From: Vairimorpha ceranae
Lineage: Eukaryota; Microsporidia; Nosematidae
NCBI RefSeq assembly: GCF_000988165.1
Contig: NW_020169364.1
Coordinates: 1 to 20,091, forward strand
Reading direction: 5' to 3'
DNA: 20,091 nt
Numbering within the stretch: position 1 is the first letter of the stretch; each line of letters opens with the position of its first letter. Below are positions 1 through 10,848 of the stretch, piece after piece. The notes beneath the pieces were generated by a model. The model made no database searches, was not told the DNA's origin, and was given only the letters and a program-made list of their open reading frames with translations. The position numbers and the translations under genes are program-made.

Positions 1-227
1 CTTGCTTGATTCTAGATACAGAGTTATCATTCAATGGAACTGGTAACTTGAAGCAACTATGAACTGTCATAGCATTGTCTAATAAGTCTGCTGCAATTCC
101 CGTAGTAGCTATAGATATTGTTGCTTTCCCTATGCTGCTTTAAATCTTGTTATATCTTGTATAAAAATGTTTTACCTGTGCCTGCAGGACCGTCTATAAA
201 TAACAGCTTACCATTTGAGGGAACCTA
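1..227 (-). pseudogene. PIF1-like (possibly Helitron-type) helicase fragment, broken and cut by the window edge
   Basis: Read on the minus strand, 224-153 gives VPSNGKLLFIDGPAGTGKT followed by FLYKI and a stop. This is the P-loop (Walker A) region of PIF1-family DNA helicases. After a frame change near 131-150 the reading continues to the left edge as GKATISIATTGIAADLL, then TVHSCFKLPVPL, which matches the next conserved block of that family. A stop (plus-strand cta at 225-227) lies just before the P-loop, no upstream family sequence is recognisable, and one frameshift and one stop break the segment. It is therefore a decayed piece. PIF1-like helicases of this type occur both as cellular proteins and inside Helitron transposons; the fragment is too short to choose, although decay in a transposon-rich region favours a mobile-element origin. 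The rest of the gene lies left of base 1, if present. Confidence 0.75.
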
Positions 228-230
228 GGT

Positions 231-249
231 CGGAACGACGCTTGTTCCG
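231..249. repeat. Short GC-rich inverted repeat at the edge of the helicase fragment
   Basis: CGGAAC at 231-236 and GTTCCG at 244-249 are perfect reverse complements around a 7-base loop. The arms are far richer in G and C than the surroundings and start just after the point where helicase similarity stops (227). It may mark the boundary of an inserted or deleted piece, but one hairpin this short can also be chance. Confidence 0.4.
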
Positions 250-1646
250 GACAAAAACATTTTACAGCTTGAGATTTGTGAAAGATCGCTTTTTAGTCAA
301 AACCATCTTTTACTTATGTAACTTTTCTTAAATAGTTTTTCCATCCTATTTTACGCCAGTGTGTAATAAGTATGTTTAATATATCATTCTAAAACCAGTA
401 ATATCGCAGGATGAACGAAAAAGGAGATAGTTGCACCAATTTTTACTTTTATTGGTGGTACTGTGCACAACAATAGGAATAATACGCAAACAATATTAAA
501 AAGTGTTTTAATGTTAATTTTGAAATTCATTTTAAATATATATGTTTTTAATTTTTTCCAGCATTTCATACTGTTTTTACATTGCAAAAGTCAAAATTTA
601 GAATAAAAAATAATTTTTTTAATATATTGAAAATCATACAGCAGTTGGTTATTTCTAAACACTAGGAAGTATACTTAGATAATGTCGTGATTGCAATTAT
701 TTATATCAATATTTTAAATACCAAGAATTTTTAATTTAACACAGATACAAAAGTCATATTTATTGAACATTCATTTAGGCGCAGAATTCTTATTTTGCAA
801 TTAAATATCTTTATTAGCAATTTTTTTTTTGTTTTTTTTTATTTTTTTATTTATTCTTACCACATGTATTTATTTACCGTGATGATCCGCTTCTTTTAAA
901 AAATTTTTTTGATACGCTCTATCAAGGATGTGTTTGAAAAGACAAAAATAGTTTTTTTAATTTTTGTGCAATTTTTTATTGTTAAATTTTTATTGTCGAT
1001 TTAAAAAAGTAATATTTTATAATTTTTCTTCTATCCTGTTATACTTCTCTTCTTTTTTTATAGCTTTGTTAACAGATGTTGAAATTTTGTTTTAATTAAA
1101 GTATTGTATCCCTTATGTCTTATGCTGATACCACAATACAGTTATTGGTTAAAATTCAAAACAATGTTTTAACTTAAAAATGTTTAAAAAAATAAATTTT
1201 AATGAGAATTAAAAACCGAAACCAAACAAATATCATTTCCAAAGCCAATACCACGGCCAAAAGACTAACTGGCGGGTTTGTGAACAAGTAACCCATTAAA
1301 CGAATTATCAACAATATATTAGAAACCTATTTTCAGTATGGTTGCCTTTAACTTGTAGAAGATGGTTATCCGAAAGCATGGGTTTATTTTAAAATATGAT
1401 AATACTCAAATTAATAAATCATATTCTTTCTAAATATTATTAGCAACTAGCCTTCCAATAGTTGCGTCATAAAGCATTACAAAATTAAAACTAAATGTGA
1501 TTAATGGCCGTTCAAATTATTTAATTTAGATATACAACATAATGAACTATAATTCGTATAAAAAATGACTAAAGCGTATTTTAGTTTCTTACATATGAGC
1601 TTGCCGTTTAAAACCTTTTTACGCCAAAAAACAAAATTAAAATTAA
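250..1646. other. AT-rich spacer, no supported gene
   Basis: No open frame here has both useful length and a CCC start motif. The stretch holds a T-dominated low-complexity tract (about 815-850). Around 1202-1390 there is a small island of higher GC, with a 29-codon frame from the ATG at 1202 on the plus strand and a 22-codon frame starting at 1379 on the minus strand directly after CCC. I recognise neither. The hydrophobic 67-codon frame on the minus strand (384-587) lacks the CCC motif and is of a length expected by chance. Confidence 0.6.
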
Positions 1647-1907
1647 GTAGGATATGAACAAGTTGAAAATATTTTACATAACACTCTATCTCTATATGAG
1701 GCTATAAAACAACGTCTGTGTAGGTTTTGTTTAGATAAGTTGTCATTTAGAAAGAAGTTATCAAATATGGTGAGGTGTACTTCATGAGGTTGTAGAAAGG
1801 AATTTTCTTTAATTAAAAACAAATCTTTCTATTATGCAAAAATTCTTTGGTTACTGTGGTATAACACTACATTTTTAACTTTCGTTTGTTTACCTTTATT
1901 TTTTTAA
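1647..1907 (+). pseudogene. ISXO2/IS1595-like transposase, N-terminal zinc-ribbon fragment
   Basis: One plus-strand frame is open from 1647 to a TAA at 1905-1907 except for a TGA at 1785-1787. It contains SLYEAIKQRLCRFC, then VRCTS-stop-GCRKEFSLIKN and SFYYAKILWLLWY. This is the usual start of IS1595-group (ISXO2-like) transposases: a leading helix, a zinc ribbon with paired Cys (CRFC, then C and GC), the RKxxS-type strand and the first helix of the following domain. The catalytic part is absent. The remnant overlaps in domain content with the next element (2034-2760), because both contain the segment after the zinc ribbon, so they are more likely two insertions than one element split in half. 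I saw no terminal inverted repeats. Confidence 0.6.
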
Positions 1908-2033
1908 TTAATTTATTATTTATTTAATATTTGTTTACATTTAATTTACCATTTTTATTAACAAAAAAATTAACTGTTAAATTGAAATTTAACGATAAAT
2001 AAAGTTGTAATTCTCAAAAAAAAGGAGAAATAG

Positions 2034-2760
2034 ATGCGGATGAATGTGACGAATACCAGAGATAACAAACAAAATAACAAGATGTTAGCCCAAAAGGGCT
2101 TATTAATAAATAATTTATTAGAAATATACTTTAGTCAGAGTTCGCTACCCCACAATTACACCATTTAAATATAGCACAAGTAATTTTTTTATACATAAAT
2201 TACGCTGGTTTTAAGATTAAAAAATTTTTGACGTGTTTAAGCAAGAAAAGTATAGGCCTATTTTAAAAAGAACAGGAAAATTTATTGCTGGTAACATTAA
2301 AACAGGTGGCCTTAGCGTGACGGTGGAAATAGATGAATTCAAATTTGACAAGCGTAAATACCATCGAGGCCATAGGGTAGAAGGTCTTTAGGTATTAGGC
2401 ATGGTAGAACGATTACCAGCAAGACGTATAGTCTTATGAAATTTAAAAGATAGAAAATCAGAAACATTAATAGGTTTAATAAAAAATTTGTACTCTTGGC
2501 AGAATTATTTATACAGATTGTTGAAAAGGTTATTACAATTTGCATAAAGAAAAGAAAGTTATTTACACCGCACGGTTAATTATAGTATTAATTTTATAGA
2601 CAATGCTACAGGTGTTCATACTAATACGATGGGTGGTGCCTTGGCTTTAATTAAGGTGAATGTGGGTATGAGATATTGTAATGAAAGAGACACAATTTAC
2701 TTTTTGGAACTTTTGCATTTAAAAGAAACAATCAATCAGAAGTATTTAAAAAAGATTTAA
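2034..2760 (+). pseudogene. ISXO2/IS1595-like transposase pseudogene
   Basis: The ATG at 2034 opens a 44-codon frame ending in MLAQKGLL and NNLLEIYFSQS, a typical ISXO2 N-terminus. From 2138 another frame gives HHLNIAQVIFLYINYAGFK. From 2233 a third frame carries the catalytic domain: VEIDEFKFDKRKYHRGHRVEG, then MVERLPARR, and after 2566 HRTVNYSINFIDNATGVHTN and MRYCNERDTIYFLELLHLK, ending at TAA 2758-2760. The family's first acidic residue is present (VEIDE). The third, expected after HTNT, is replaced (HTNTMGG). Breaks include TAG at 2389-2391 where the family has Trp (GQWVFG), TGA at 2437-2439, a shifted stretch around 2530-2565, and apparent loss of the zinc ribbon. It cannot encode active transposase. 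In transposition this enzyme would cut and join DNA at the element ends; those ends are not visible to me. Confidence 0.85.
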
Positions 2761-3767
2761 AATAATTTTAAAGTAATGTTTATATTTATCTTAATTAAAA
2801 AATTATAATTTTAATATTAAATTTGCTTTTAAGAATACAAAATGTGTATTTTCTGTTCATGTTTATATTCTCCCTCTTTAATTTTGATTTTGTTTTTTAG
2901 GTTAAAAATTTTAAACGGCAAGCTAAAATGTGAAAAACTAAAGTACTATGCTCATCTTAACCGTTTTAAACCAAGTTTCTAAGTAATTTTAATTAATGAC
3001 TCTTTATTGGTAACCATGTTTTTTTATTGTTATAATAATCTCTTGAATGAATTTTTTTTTGTATTCTTCTTTTTGACAATTTTATTTATAAAAAATAAAA
3101 TTATAGAAAATATTTAAAATTGTAAATTTTTAAATTATGTCATTTTACTACAAACTATATAGAAGTTAAAAAAATAAATTAATGTAAATAAACTGTTGTA
3201 AGATTACGTGCTAAAAATTAAGGTAATGTGCTTGGTTATTTAGTATTGAGAATCAATAAAACAACATTTCTGTTGTAAAATAGATGTTGTATTTGATGTA
3301 GATTTAATAAACATGCAACTCTCCGTAAATTTTTTATCTAAATAAAAACTTTTTTTAAGATTATACTTATCATTTGTATCGTACAATATACTCTTAAATT
3401 GTATAAATTAAAAGGAAGTGTAATTAAAATAATAATTTAAATTAAGTAAGTGATCCTAATACTTATTAAAAGCCATAATTATACAATCATGCACACTTAA
3501 TTTGAATAACACTTAACATGTCAAGGCATACAAAACAGCTTATGTTTAATAAATTTTTAATAAAAATTTAATATGTTACTTTGGTGTTACAGCCATTGAA
3601 AAAATTGGAAGTGAAAACTTTTTAAATTATTTTCTTATTTTTGTGATTTTGATGAGTTAAAATAAAATATTTTAAGTGAAATAAATTAAAATAATTGTCA
3701 TGTGGTAAATTACACGACAGTTATGTAGTAAATTAAAAATAAATTTTAACATATAGTTACAAAATAT
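2761..3767. other. AT-rich spacer downstream of paralog A
   Basis: I see no coding signal. Near 3702-3740 a short motif (TGTGGTAAATTA, then TGTAGTAAATTA) occurs twice in direct orientation. The stretch includes the 3' flank of paralog A, which is read toward lower coordinates. Confidence 0.6.
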
Positions 3768-4475
3768 TTAATATATTTTTGCAATTTCTTTTAAAACTTG
3801 GTATTTTTCAGGTCCCAAAATAAAATCGTCAGGCGCTCCAAAATTTATTAGTTGAATAATTTCTTCATTCAGATTATAAAAATTTTCATTTGTTAGTTCA
3901 AACACTTCTTTCATTAATTTTGAATCTTTGGTCATACCATAAGCATATTTAAGGACATAATTTAAAAATCCTCGTACTAAGTTTAAAAAAACACTCTTAT
4001 CATTTTCCAAAAATGTAAAATCATGACTATACTTCATAATTGCACGACGAATTTCAAGTAAGGAATTGGGCAAGGGACCAGTTCCATGTTTTACATTATA
4101 TTCGAATATTTCGGATAAAGTATCAAACCTTAATAAATTAACATTAAGTCTCTCAGCAAATAGCATTTGTTGAAAAATATCGCGGTCAATAGGTTTATTA
4201 TCCAATAATGGCTGAGATGAAAGGATACAATCTTTTTTGATAAAAATCTTTTGTATGCCTTTATATGCAAAAATATTTTCTTCATCCACTAGTATATTAT
4301 TCTCATTAATAATAATTGGTTCCTCAATCACAATCTTTTTAATTCCATCATATATATCAAATCTATATATGATGCAACTACCATCCAACCCAATTGAATT
4401 ACACAGATTTTTTAAAGCAATTAGCTGAATATCAACTGCAAAAAGTTTGCAAAATAAAAACATTGCGAGTAACAT
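3768..4475 (-). CDS. Paralog A: unrecognised 235-residue family, hydrophobic N-terminus
   Basis: I do not recognise this protein. The start is placed at 4475 because the ATG follows CCC by five bases, as in the other genes here, and because the result aligns end to end with paralog B (12608-13315): both are 235 residues. An in-frame extension to 4556 has no such motif. Ungapped, I count about 138 of 235 identical positions. Conservation is high over residues 1-110 and 171-235 and falls to about 15-20% over 115-168. Shared blocks include NENNILVDE, GIQKIFIKKD, RDIFQQMLFAE, YGMTKDSKL, LTNENFY and EEIIQ. Cys25 and Cys34 are conserved. The first 20 residues are mostly hydrophobic (LLAMFLF, LFA) but interrupted by CK; a signal peptide is possible but not certain. 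There is no transmembrane segment elsewhere. The stop is TAA. The gene stands alone on the minus strand. Confidence 0.85.
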   Translation of the reverse strand: MLLAMFLFCKLFAVDIQLIALKNLCNSIGLDGSCIIYRFDIYDGIKKIVIEEPIIINENNILVDEENIFAYKGIQKIFIKKDCILSSQPLLDNKPIDRDIFQQMLFAERLNVNLLRFDTLSEIFEYNVKHGTGPLPNSLLEIRRAIMKYSHDFTFLENDKSVFLNLVRGFLNYVLKYAYGMTKDSKLMKEVFELTNENFYNLNEEIIQLINFGAPDDFILGPEKYQVLKEIAKIY

Positions 4476-4480
4476 TTTAA

Positions 4481-4483
4481 GGG
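4481..4483 (-). promoter_or_regulatory. CCC start motif of paralog A
   Basis: The minus strand reads AGCCCTTAAAATG, with CCC five bases before the ATG at 4475. This is the known microsporidian start-site signature and it decides the start: the upstream in-frame ATG at 4556 has no C run near it. Confidence 0.75.
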
Positions 4484-6213
4484 CTAAAAATTTACATTCA
4501 TATCTAATAAACATTTTGGATTGATTTTTTATAAATTGTGGGCAAGATTTAAACAAAAAAATACTTAGAATTATATTTGTAAGACCTAGGTATTGTTTAC
4601 CACGTGTAATTTAATAATTATTAGTAGAAATATTTACTTTTACCCACCAAAATTTCAAACGAAAAAATAATATTTTTAATTAAATCATTAATTTACAAAA
4701 TATTCAGTGATTAAAAATCACAAAAAACTTTATTAAATATTTTTTTTGATAAATATCAATAACAAAAACCACTATTTATTTTTTGAAATTAAGATACTTT
4801 TTTCTGTTATTTTAACTTAAGTCGAACATCATCATTGTAAATTTATTTAATAAACAATTTGCCTTTAAGAATTTTAGAAGCAAATACAAATATACAATTT
4901 TGTAGTTGCAGCTAGAGACAACAATGCACGGGAATTGATGTTTTGGCGGTGAACAATAATTTTCTAAAAAATAAACACATTTATTTTTATTTGATCGTGT
5001 TAAATGTGAGAAATATGTAAAACCACGTGCCCCTTGAAATTACAAGGTCAGCTGTAAACTATACAATCTAGTGTTGAAAAAAAGCATATCTAAATCGAAT
5101 TTCTAAAGGTAAGCTTTATTACAAGAATAGCTAGCTAAATTTAATACGTATTTAAAACGTTGTAGATATTAAGAATTCTAAATATACAACTATTTAACAA
5201 ATAATTTCTTAAAAAAATTAAATAAAAAATATCTCCAGAGAAAAGACAAGCATTTGATTGAACAGAACACAGTAACAGAAGTATATTTAGGAAGTGGAAA
5301 GTCTAAGAATCAATTAATTGATGATGTTTGAATATCTGGTCCGTTCAAAGGAATTGTTTTAATAAAATTGTTTTTTTCTTTTCCTAATAGAACATCACTG
5401 CTATTTAATAAACAAATTATCAATTTAAACAAGTAATCTGTTATATAAATAGATCTCTGAAAGATATATTGTAAAAATAAAACAATATAAACAGTATATT
5501 ACGCTCTTTTCGATAATGATCCAACAATAAATGTACTTACTTATACTACTAAAGTAATTAATCATCGATTTAACAATAAGCAGCCATAAGGTATAGAAAA
5601 AGAGCTCTTTAAATTGCAGTAATAATACGTCTTATTTTATCAGAAATCAAAAAGAATGGTATTTGAAAGGTTATATATTTTGATACTTAAATTTCACATT
5701 TTGTATTTTTAAATTTTAGACTAAAAAATTTTAAAAATTGATTTATAAAATAAAAAGATTTCAACGACAAAAGCTTCCATTGTTTCTATAAAAAAGACTA
5801 AAATAACTAATTTTTCTAGCCTACAATTTTTATATTGGTTTACAATAATTTTCAGATATAATTCTCTGTCTTAGGTGTTATTTTAAAAAACATGCAAACA
5901 TAAGGATGCTATCTTTGTTTTACGTATATATACTATAGTGTAGCAGTATTGGCAGGGCCAGCCATTATTAATGAATTTTCTATAATTCTGGTGCCACAGA
6001 CAAAAACAGAACAGTAATTAGAAAATATGATCGCTATTCCATAATGATTTGTAATTTTGACCACTTTGTGTTTAGTTTACTGGATCAATTTTATTAAAGT
6101 AAAATTTTTTATGGTAATTTACACCCAACAAATAGATTATAAATATAAACTTTTGCTTCTTCGTTATATTTTGATTTTTTAGCTTTTCTTAAGAAACTAG
6201 CAGTATTATTTTA

Positions 6214-6217
6214 CCCC
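6214..6217 (+). promoter_or_regulatory. CCCC start motif of the Pth2-like gene
   Basis: TTACCCCTAAATG places CCCC three bases before the ATG at 6221. It is the same arrangement as at the other five genes. Confidence 0.75.
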
Positions 6218-6220
6218 TAA

Positions 6221-6652
6221 ATGATTAGCTTTTTTTTATTTACTATTTCAGTTTTCTGTATTTTTTGTATAATTTACAGGCTTATAAAAACTAAGAAAGC
6301 GATACAGAGACAATATCCTAAGGGAGACTATGTACTTAAAATTTTGATAAATAAACAAATAAAAAATGAGATCCAAATGGTCCTAGAACTTATGAAAGAA
6401 TGCTTTATAAACTTGATTACAAAGTTATCAAAGGAAAAGGATTTATACAACAAATGGAAGAAAGGTGGCGAGGCTAAGATTGTTTTATGTGGTTCAAGCG
6501 AAGAAATATTATCAGCATATAATAATTCTATAAAAAAAGGCATACTATGTGTCAAACATATTAGTAAAAATAATATACCTGCACTAGTAATTATTGGTCC
6601 AGGATTAAAGGCGATTATTAATGAATTTACAAATGATTTTAAGTTATTGTAA
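6221..6652 (+). CDS. PTH2: Membrane-anchored Pth2-like (peptidyl-tRNA hydrolase 2 fold) protein, active-site motif lost
   Basis: This 143-residue protein has an N-terminal transmembrane segment (about 2-22, ending in YRLIKTKK) and then a domain, about 36-143, with the layout of archaeal/eukaryotic peptidyl-tRNA hydrolase 2. The clearest matches are NKWKKGGEAKIVL with SSEEIL (family: W, G, K-V-V then D-E-x-L) and IIGPGLKAIINEFTNDFKLL (family: IGP, then H-L-K-L-L at the end). Pth2 cleaves peptidyl-tRNAs released from ribosomes; eukaryotic forms are often anchored by an N-terminal segment. Oddly, the family's GKGKxAAQxxHA segment is replaced by KNEIQMVLELMKECF, and the D-A-G-R-T-Q loop before IGP is shortened to HISKNN. 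The usual catalytic Lys, His, Asp and Thr positions are therefore not recognisable. Either it is extremely divergent or it has been reused without hydrolase activity. Assignment to the fold is fairly secure; activity is doubtful. Stop TAA. Confidence 0.75.
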   Translation: MISFFLFTISVFCIFCIIYRLIKTKKAIQRQYPKGDYVLKILINKQIKNEIQMVLELMKECFINLITKLSKEKDLYNKWKKGGEAKIVLCGSSEEILSAYNNSIKKGILCVKHISKNNIPALVIIGPGLKAIINEFTNDFKLL

Positions 6653-8537
6653 TTATGAATATACTGTCTTATTTTAATTAAATTTTGATAATACTTAAGC
6701 AATTTTGTCTTATTTAAATTCATATAAATTATTTTTGATATGCAAATTTTTATTATATAATATAATAAAATCAAAATGAATAAAGTTATTCTATAACTTT
6801 AATGATGTACAATAAAACTGGTGCTGTGACGAAATTTTATAAAATATGTATTATTTTTTAAAGAAATCTACCCAGCTCTTTACACGCTTTTAAAAACAAA
6901 AAAATATTCAGAAATATTGTCTCGGTGCTTCCTTTACGTATTCTCACCAAAGAAAAAATTTCGTTTTAATGATAGATCATAAAAATTAGTTAAAAAATAT
7001 ATTTTTATTTTAAAAGAATAAAAATGTATAAAAAAGCGCAAATATTATCGGTAAAAAGATATTTAAAATATTTTGAAACATGTTCATACACCTTGACTTT
7101 AACACTTTTATAAAAATTATTATATATAACAGAAGTTATTATTATAATTGTTAACAGCCGTACTTCTGCGGTGCTGAACAATTTTGTGGAAAAAAAATAA
7201 ATTGAATTGTGCATAAAACTATTTATAAAGAAAAATTTCTATGAAATAACTTGATTAAACTTTTAACTTAATAAAATGTGGTCTATTCGTTAATAAAGAA
7301 ACCAATTATACTAACTGTATACCATTTTTCAGGCGTTGTAGATATGATGTATAAAATTTTCTACAAACCATTTTTACCAGTTTTAATATTTAAAAAAGTT
7401 TTTTTATTATTTTATAACAACAGAAAGAATTGAATTTTAGGACATTATTTTAAGTCTTTATTTATTTCAGTTGTTGTAAATACAAAAACCGAATGTATAA
7501 GTTATAATTTTGCTTTATGAATTAAAATGCTAGCTGCAGATTTTCTATTTTTTATAAAGCTATTTAACAATTACGTATTTCATATTCTAAAATTTAAAAT
7601 TAGTTTACTCTTTCAACCTCAAAAAGTTAGCAAGTCTTCTTTACCCACCCATTAATAAGATAAATTTCAAAAGTATCAAAATTAAATTGACAATTAAAAT
7701 TTGTTGTTTGCATGTCTTTCCTTATACATTAAATTCCAAGATAAACTCCTTTCTATGCACAATGCTAGGTCACATCTACCTTAAATTTTTAATATTAAAT
7801 GTATGAGATCGCGCTTTAAATATGCTCTTCGGTGAGTGAATAACAGGCTTATACTTGTGATAACACCCCCTTGTCTATATAAATATAATTTATCAAATTC
7901 TTTGTAAGAGTCTCACCCATCAAAATTAAAAATATTACCTTTTATTATAACCGAATCAGCTAGATTAAAAAATTCACTTATTGTACGATTATAAGCAACA
8001 CAGCAAAATAAATAGATGTATTTAAATTATCCTAAAAACATTGCCATTTTTATTTATAGCCCTAAAGGCTTTTGTTGTTAGGTTTGTTTTTTAAAACTGT
8101 TTTTATTCATATTATAAATTTTTTGGTTCCTTTTAAAATTCATTGCCCTTCTTTTTAGAAATTTTTTATAAAACATTATTAAAATAATAAATTAAATATC
8201 TATTATGAAATGAAATAACATTTTTACTATTACAAAAACCCAACAAGCTACTTAGAGTTTTTTAAATAATTTTTGGACGAAGTGAGCAAAACTGCACAAA
8301 TTTTTACGTATCCCCGACTAAAATTTTTTAAACCCTTACTTTTTAAAATGTTAAACAACGAGAAGTAGTATGAAACTATAGTAATTACAATTAATGCATA
8401 TATTTTAAGAAAAAAGGAACTTTTTTTTAATAAAATTTGTAAATTAAAAATTTTTGAGCAAGGAAAAGAATAAATATATAATTTAATATAGATTTACTAT
8501 TTTTTCTAATAAGCTAAAGCACAATAGATAAGATTTA
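6653..8537. other. AT-rich spacer, no supported gene
   Basis: I see no gene with a CCC start. A 69-codon frame on the minus strand (7005-7214) has no motif and low-complexity composition, so it is left out. Near 7801 a short frame of higher GC is interrupted by TGA after 10 codons. A small hairpin AGCC-CTAAA-GGCT lies near 8057-8069. Confidence 0.55.
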
Positions 8538-9213
8538 TTAATTTTGATCTATGATTTCTTTTGGTAAATTTCTGTTAATCCCATACCAATTACCCCCTTT
8601 AGTATTGGTATATACATTATTTGATTGATTAATAAATTCAATGCTGTGATTAACAATTGGATGCTTGTAAAAATAAATTAAGATTACAATATGTTCGTTA
8701 AAAAACAGAATAAATAATAGTATAGTGATGAAATATTTTTTTATCATAAACAGAAGAATGGTTTTATTCTACACTCAACATGCAAAATTAATATTCTACG
8801 TGTAAGATCGTTCTACTGCACCAAAAACACATACCCCATCTACTCGTGCAACAGTAATATTTACGTTTGCCAAATTTGCTTTCATCTATCTCAATTATGT
8901 TACCTTAGTCTCCAAGTTTAAGTAAATCTAAATAACCATAAAATATATCTTCATGATTAAACCTGTTAAATAGGATACTGATTTTTTCAACACCAATACT
9001 CGTAGATCTAGCGATAAGACATGAAGGAACAAATTAAAATTACAAATTTTATAATTAAATAATAATAATAGCACTTAGTTTAAAGAAGTTAAAAAATGTT
9101 AGTTTATAATTGTAAATTTATAATTACAAATCCCATTAGAGCATCTTGCCGTTGCAAAACTATATATTTTAATGTTTTCGCCAACTTTTAAGCATCCCCT
9201 GCAAAAATACATG
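8538..9213 (-). pseudogene. ISXO2/IS1595-like transposase pseudogene
   Basis: Minus-strand reading from about 9213 down gives IFLQGMLKSWRKH and FCNGKML (tentative N-terminus and zinc-ribbon remnant). From 9015 it gives IARSTSIGVEKISILFNRF, then KLGD-stop-GNIIEIDESKFGKRK (first acidic residue and the family's IDESKFGKRKY block). After a shift come RVDGVCVFGAVERS, then TIIYS-V-F-stop-R-T-Y, and finally HPIVNHSIEFINQ with YTNTKGGNWYGINRNLPK, ending at the TAA 8538-8540. The expected SDCW motif is SVF-stop, so the second catalytic Asp is lost. The Glu of the third motif is also gone (NTKGGNW). The 8538-9015 part is secure; the extension to 9213 is weaker. A 69-codon frame at its end (8538-8747) looks like a small gene but its second half is plainly transposase. 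Confidence 0.8.
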
Positions 9214-10848
9214 CATTTATTGTAGTTACTATGGTTTCATACTGCCCTCGTTGTTTAGCACTTAAAAAATATGGGTTAAGAAATTTTAGTTAAGGTCAAT
9301 TTAAATTTGTGCAATTTTGAGTCAATTTAGCCTGGTTTTTATAACTAATTCATCTTTATTTCATCTTTGTCAACCTTTTCTCAAAAGTTAAGTTATTTTT
9401 TCAATAAAACCTTTTTCTTAATTCTTACACATTCAAGTATCTTATAACTTCTAAACTCATAGTAAATGTAAAACCTTGTTCTTTAAATTGTAACTGCTAA
9501 TAATTAAAAACTAAAAACTTTGAATTAGCTATAATAGTTGACTTTTTTGGTTACTTAAGGCGTTTTTATTCATGTATTTTCATATAAATTGTTCAACAAG
9601 ACTTTAATTTTTCTTTGATATAAATTTACAAAACAATGTATGCATAGGGTCGGTGCAGGCCCGTTTTTTTCAAATATAAATTATGTCCGCAAATACGGCT
9701 TTAAAGAATAAGTTTTTTTAATTTTTTAGCCCCCACGAATGGATACGAGGGTGTTTTAGAAAATGTAATGAGCAAAATTTTGTTTGTCAATATTTTATTA
9801 ATTTTTTAGAAAATAATTTTATTAATCAAATATTATTACATGTAGCAAATGTCAAAAAGATACAAATAATATTGAAATTTTTTGTCGCAGATAAAATATG
9901 AAGAAAAAAGGTGTGGGGTGTTGTTAAAAATAATATAGTTTAATTTGAAAGAATTAATTTTTATCTATTACGATTTAAACTTTCATTTATTTGGACAGAC
10001 AAGAAGAGTTTGCTAGATATACTGGTGTATCTATTAAATCATAAAAATTATGTTTTTTTTTATTTAAATATTATAAGGACCCTCGTAATATATGTCCGGA
10101 AATGTGGCTCTGCGCCTGATGTTTGCTTTTTAGCATATCATAACGAAATAATGTTGCAATAATATAAAATATATCTAATCTTTTAATATTAAAAATTATT
10201 TCTAAAACATTTGTAATGGATAAAAACTGGATAAAATTTGATTTTTATAAGAAATTATGCTAATAGCATTTTGTTCCAAGAACAGCCAAAGAAACAAACA
10301 GGCAGATTTTTGAAAATACTTTGCACCTTATTTATACTATGATTTATTATTAACTAGATTGTATATGGCAAAAATTCTCGTAATAAGAAAAGGACATTCT
10401 GGTTTTGTTAAAAAACTTATAATTCTACGTTTCAAAAATATACATCATATATATTTTTTTAAAAAATTTTAACTAACATTTATTTTAATAAATATTTTTT
10501 TGTATAAATGACCATATTTTTGCAGCTTTGTGCTTGTAAAAACGTTTTTTGATTTAAAAAAAAGCCTTTTTTTTAATCTAGTAATATCTAAAAATTATCA
10601 TCAAGCTTTTTACAAAATAGTTATTTTATAGGACAAGATTCAAAAAAAAGCAGATTTGATAGTTTTATCTGTAATATTAGTTATCAAATATGAAATTTAA
10701 ATAATTTGTATAAATATTTTAAAAATTTTATCTATAATAAATTACTTTTATTAAATAAATTAACACTAATTTAGACGAGAAGCTATAAGGCACAGAAATT
10801 TAAATATATCCTACAAATGCAGAGACGTTTTAATCAAAATTAAAATCC
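9214..10848. other. AT-rich spacer with two short GC-richer patches
   Basis: No gene is supported. GC-richer patches at about 9640-9760 and 10079-10130 share related sequence: GTCCGCAAATACGGC at 9685 and GTCCGGAAATGTGGC at 10093, plus TACGAGGGT near 9744 with its reverse complement ACCCTCGTA near 10080. This suggests old repeat debris. A frame around 10260-10480 shows protein-like stretches but has no start motif and a TGA inside. Confidence 0.45.

Larger units (their letters stand above)
4476..6220. other. AT-rich spacer between divergent paralog A and the Pth2-like gene
   Basis: This stretch must hold the upstream regions of two divergently read genes. Apart from their CCC motifs I see no clear promoter. 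CACGTG occurs at 4601-4606 and 5024-5029. One plus-strand frame, 5182-5436, is interrupted only by a TGA at 5329-5331, and another segment near 5971-6099 is open, but neither has a start motif or recognisable similarity. In DNA this AT-rich, open runs of 50-80 codons are expected by chance. Confidence 0.5.

Noticed and set aside
384..587. 67-codon hydrophobic frame on the minus strand.
   Set aside because: No CCC motif, low complexity, no family resemblance. By my estimate frames of 60-70 codons are expected many times by chance in 20 kb of this composition.
4476..4556. Longer start for paralog A at 4556.
   Set aside because: The extra 27 residues have no counterpart in paralog B and no C run before the ATG, whereas 4475 has both.
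5182..5436. 84-codon plus-strand frame interrupted by one TGA.
   Set aside because: No ATG with a start motif and no recognised similarity; a 49-codon open run before the TGA is chance-level here.
6328..6774. 148-codon minus-strand frame over the Pth2-like gene.
   Set aside because: It overlaps the plus-strand gene, which has a CCCC start motif and family similarity; the reverse frame has neither.
7005..7214. 69-codon frame on the minus strand.
   Set aside because: Same reasons: no start motif, no recognisable content, chance-level length.
8538..8747. 69-codon minus-strand frame as a small membrane protein gene.
   Set aside because: Its second half (HPIVNHSIEFINQ, NWYGINRNLPK) is the end of an ISXO2-like transposase, and the upstream sequence continues that transposase in other frames.
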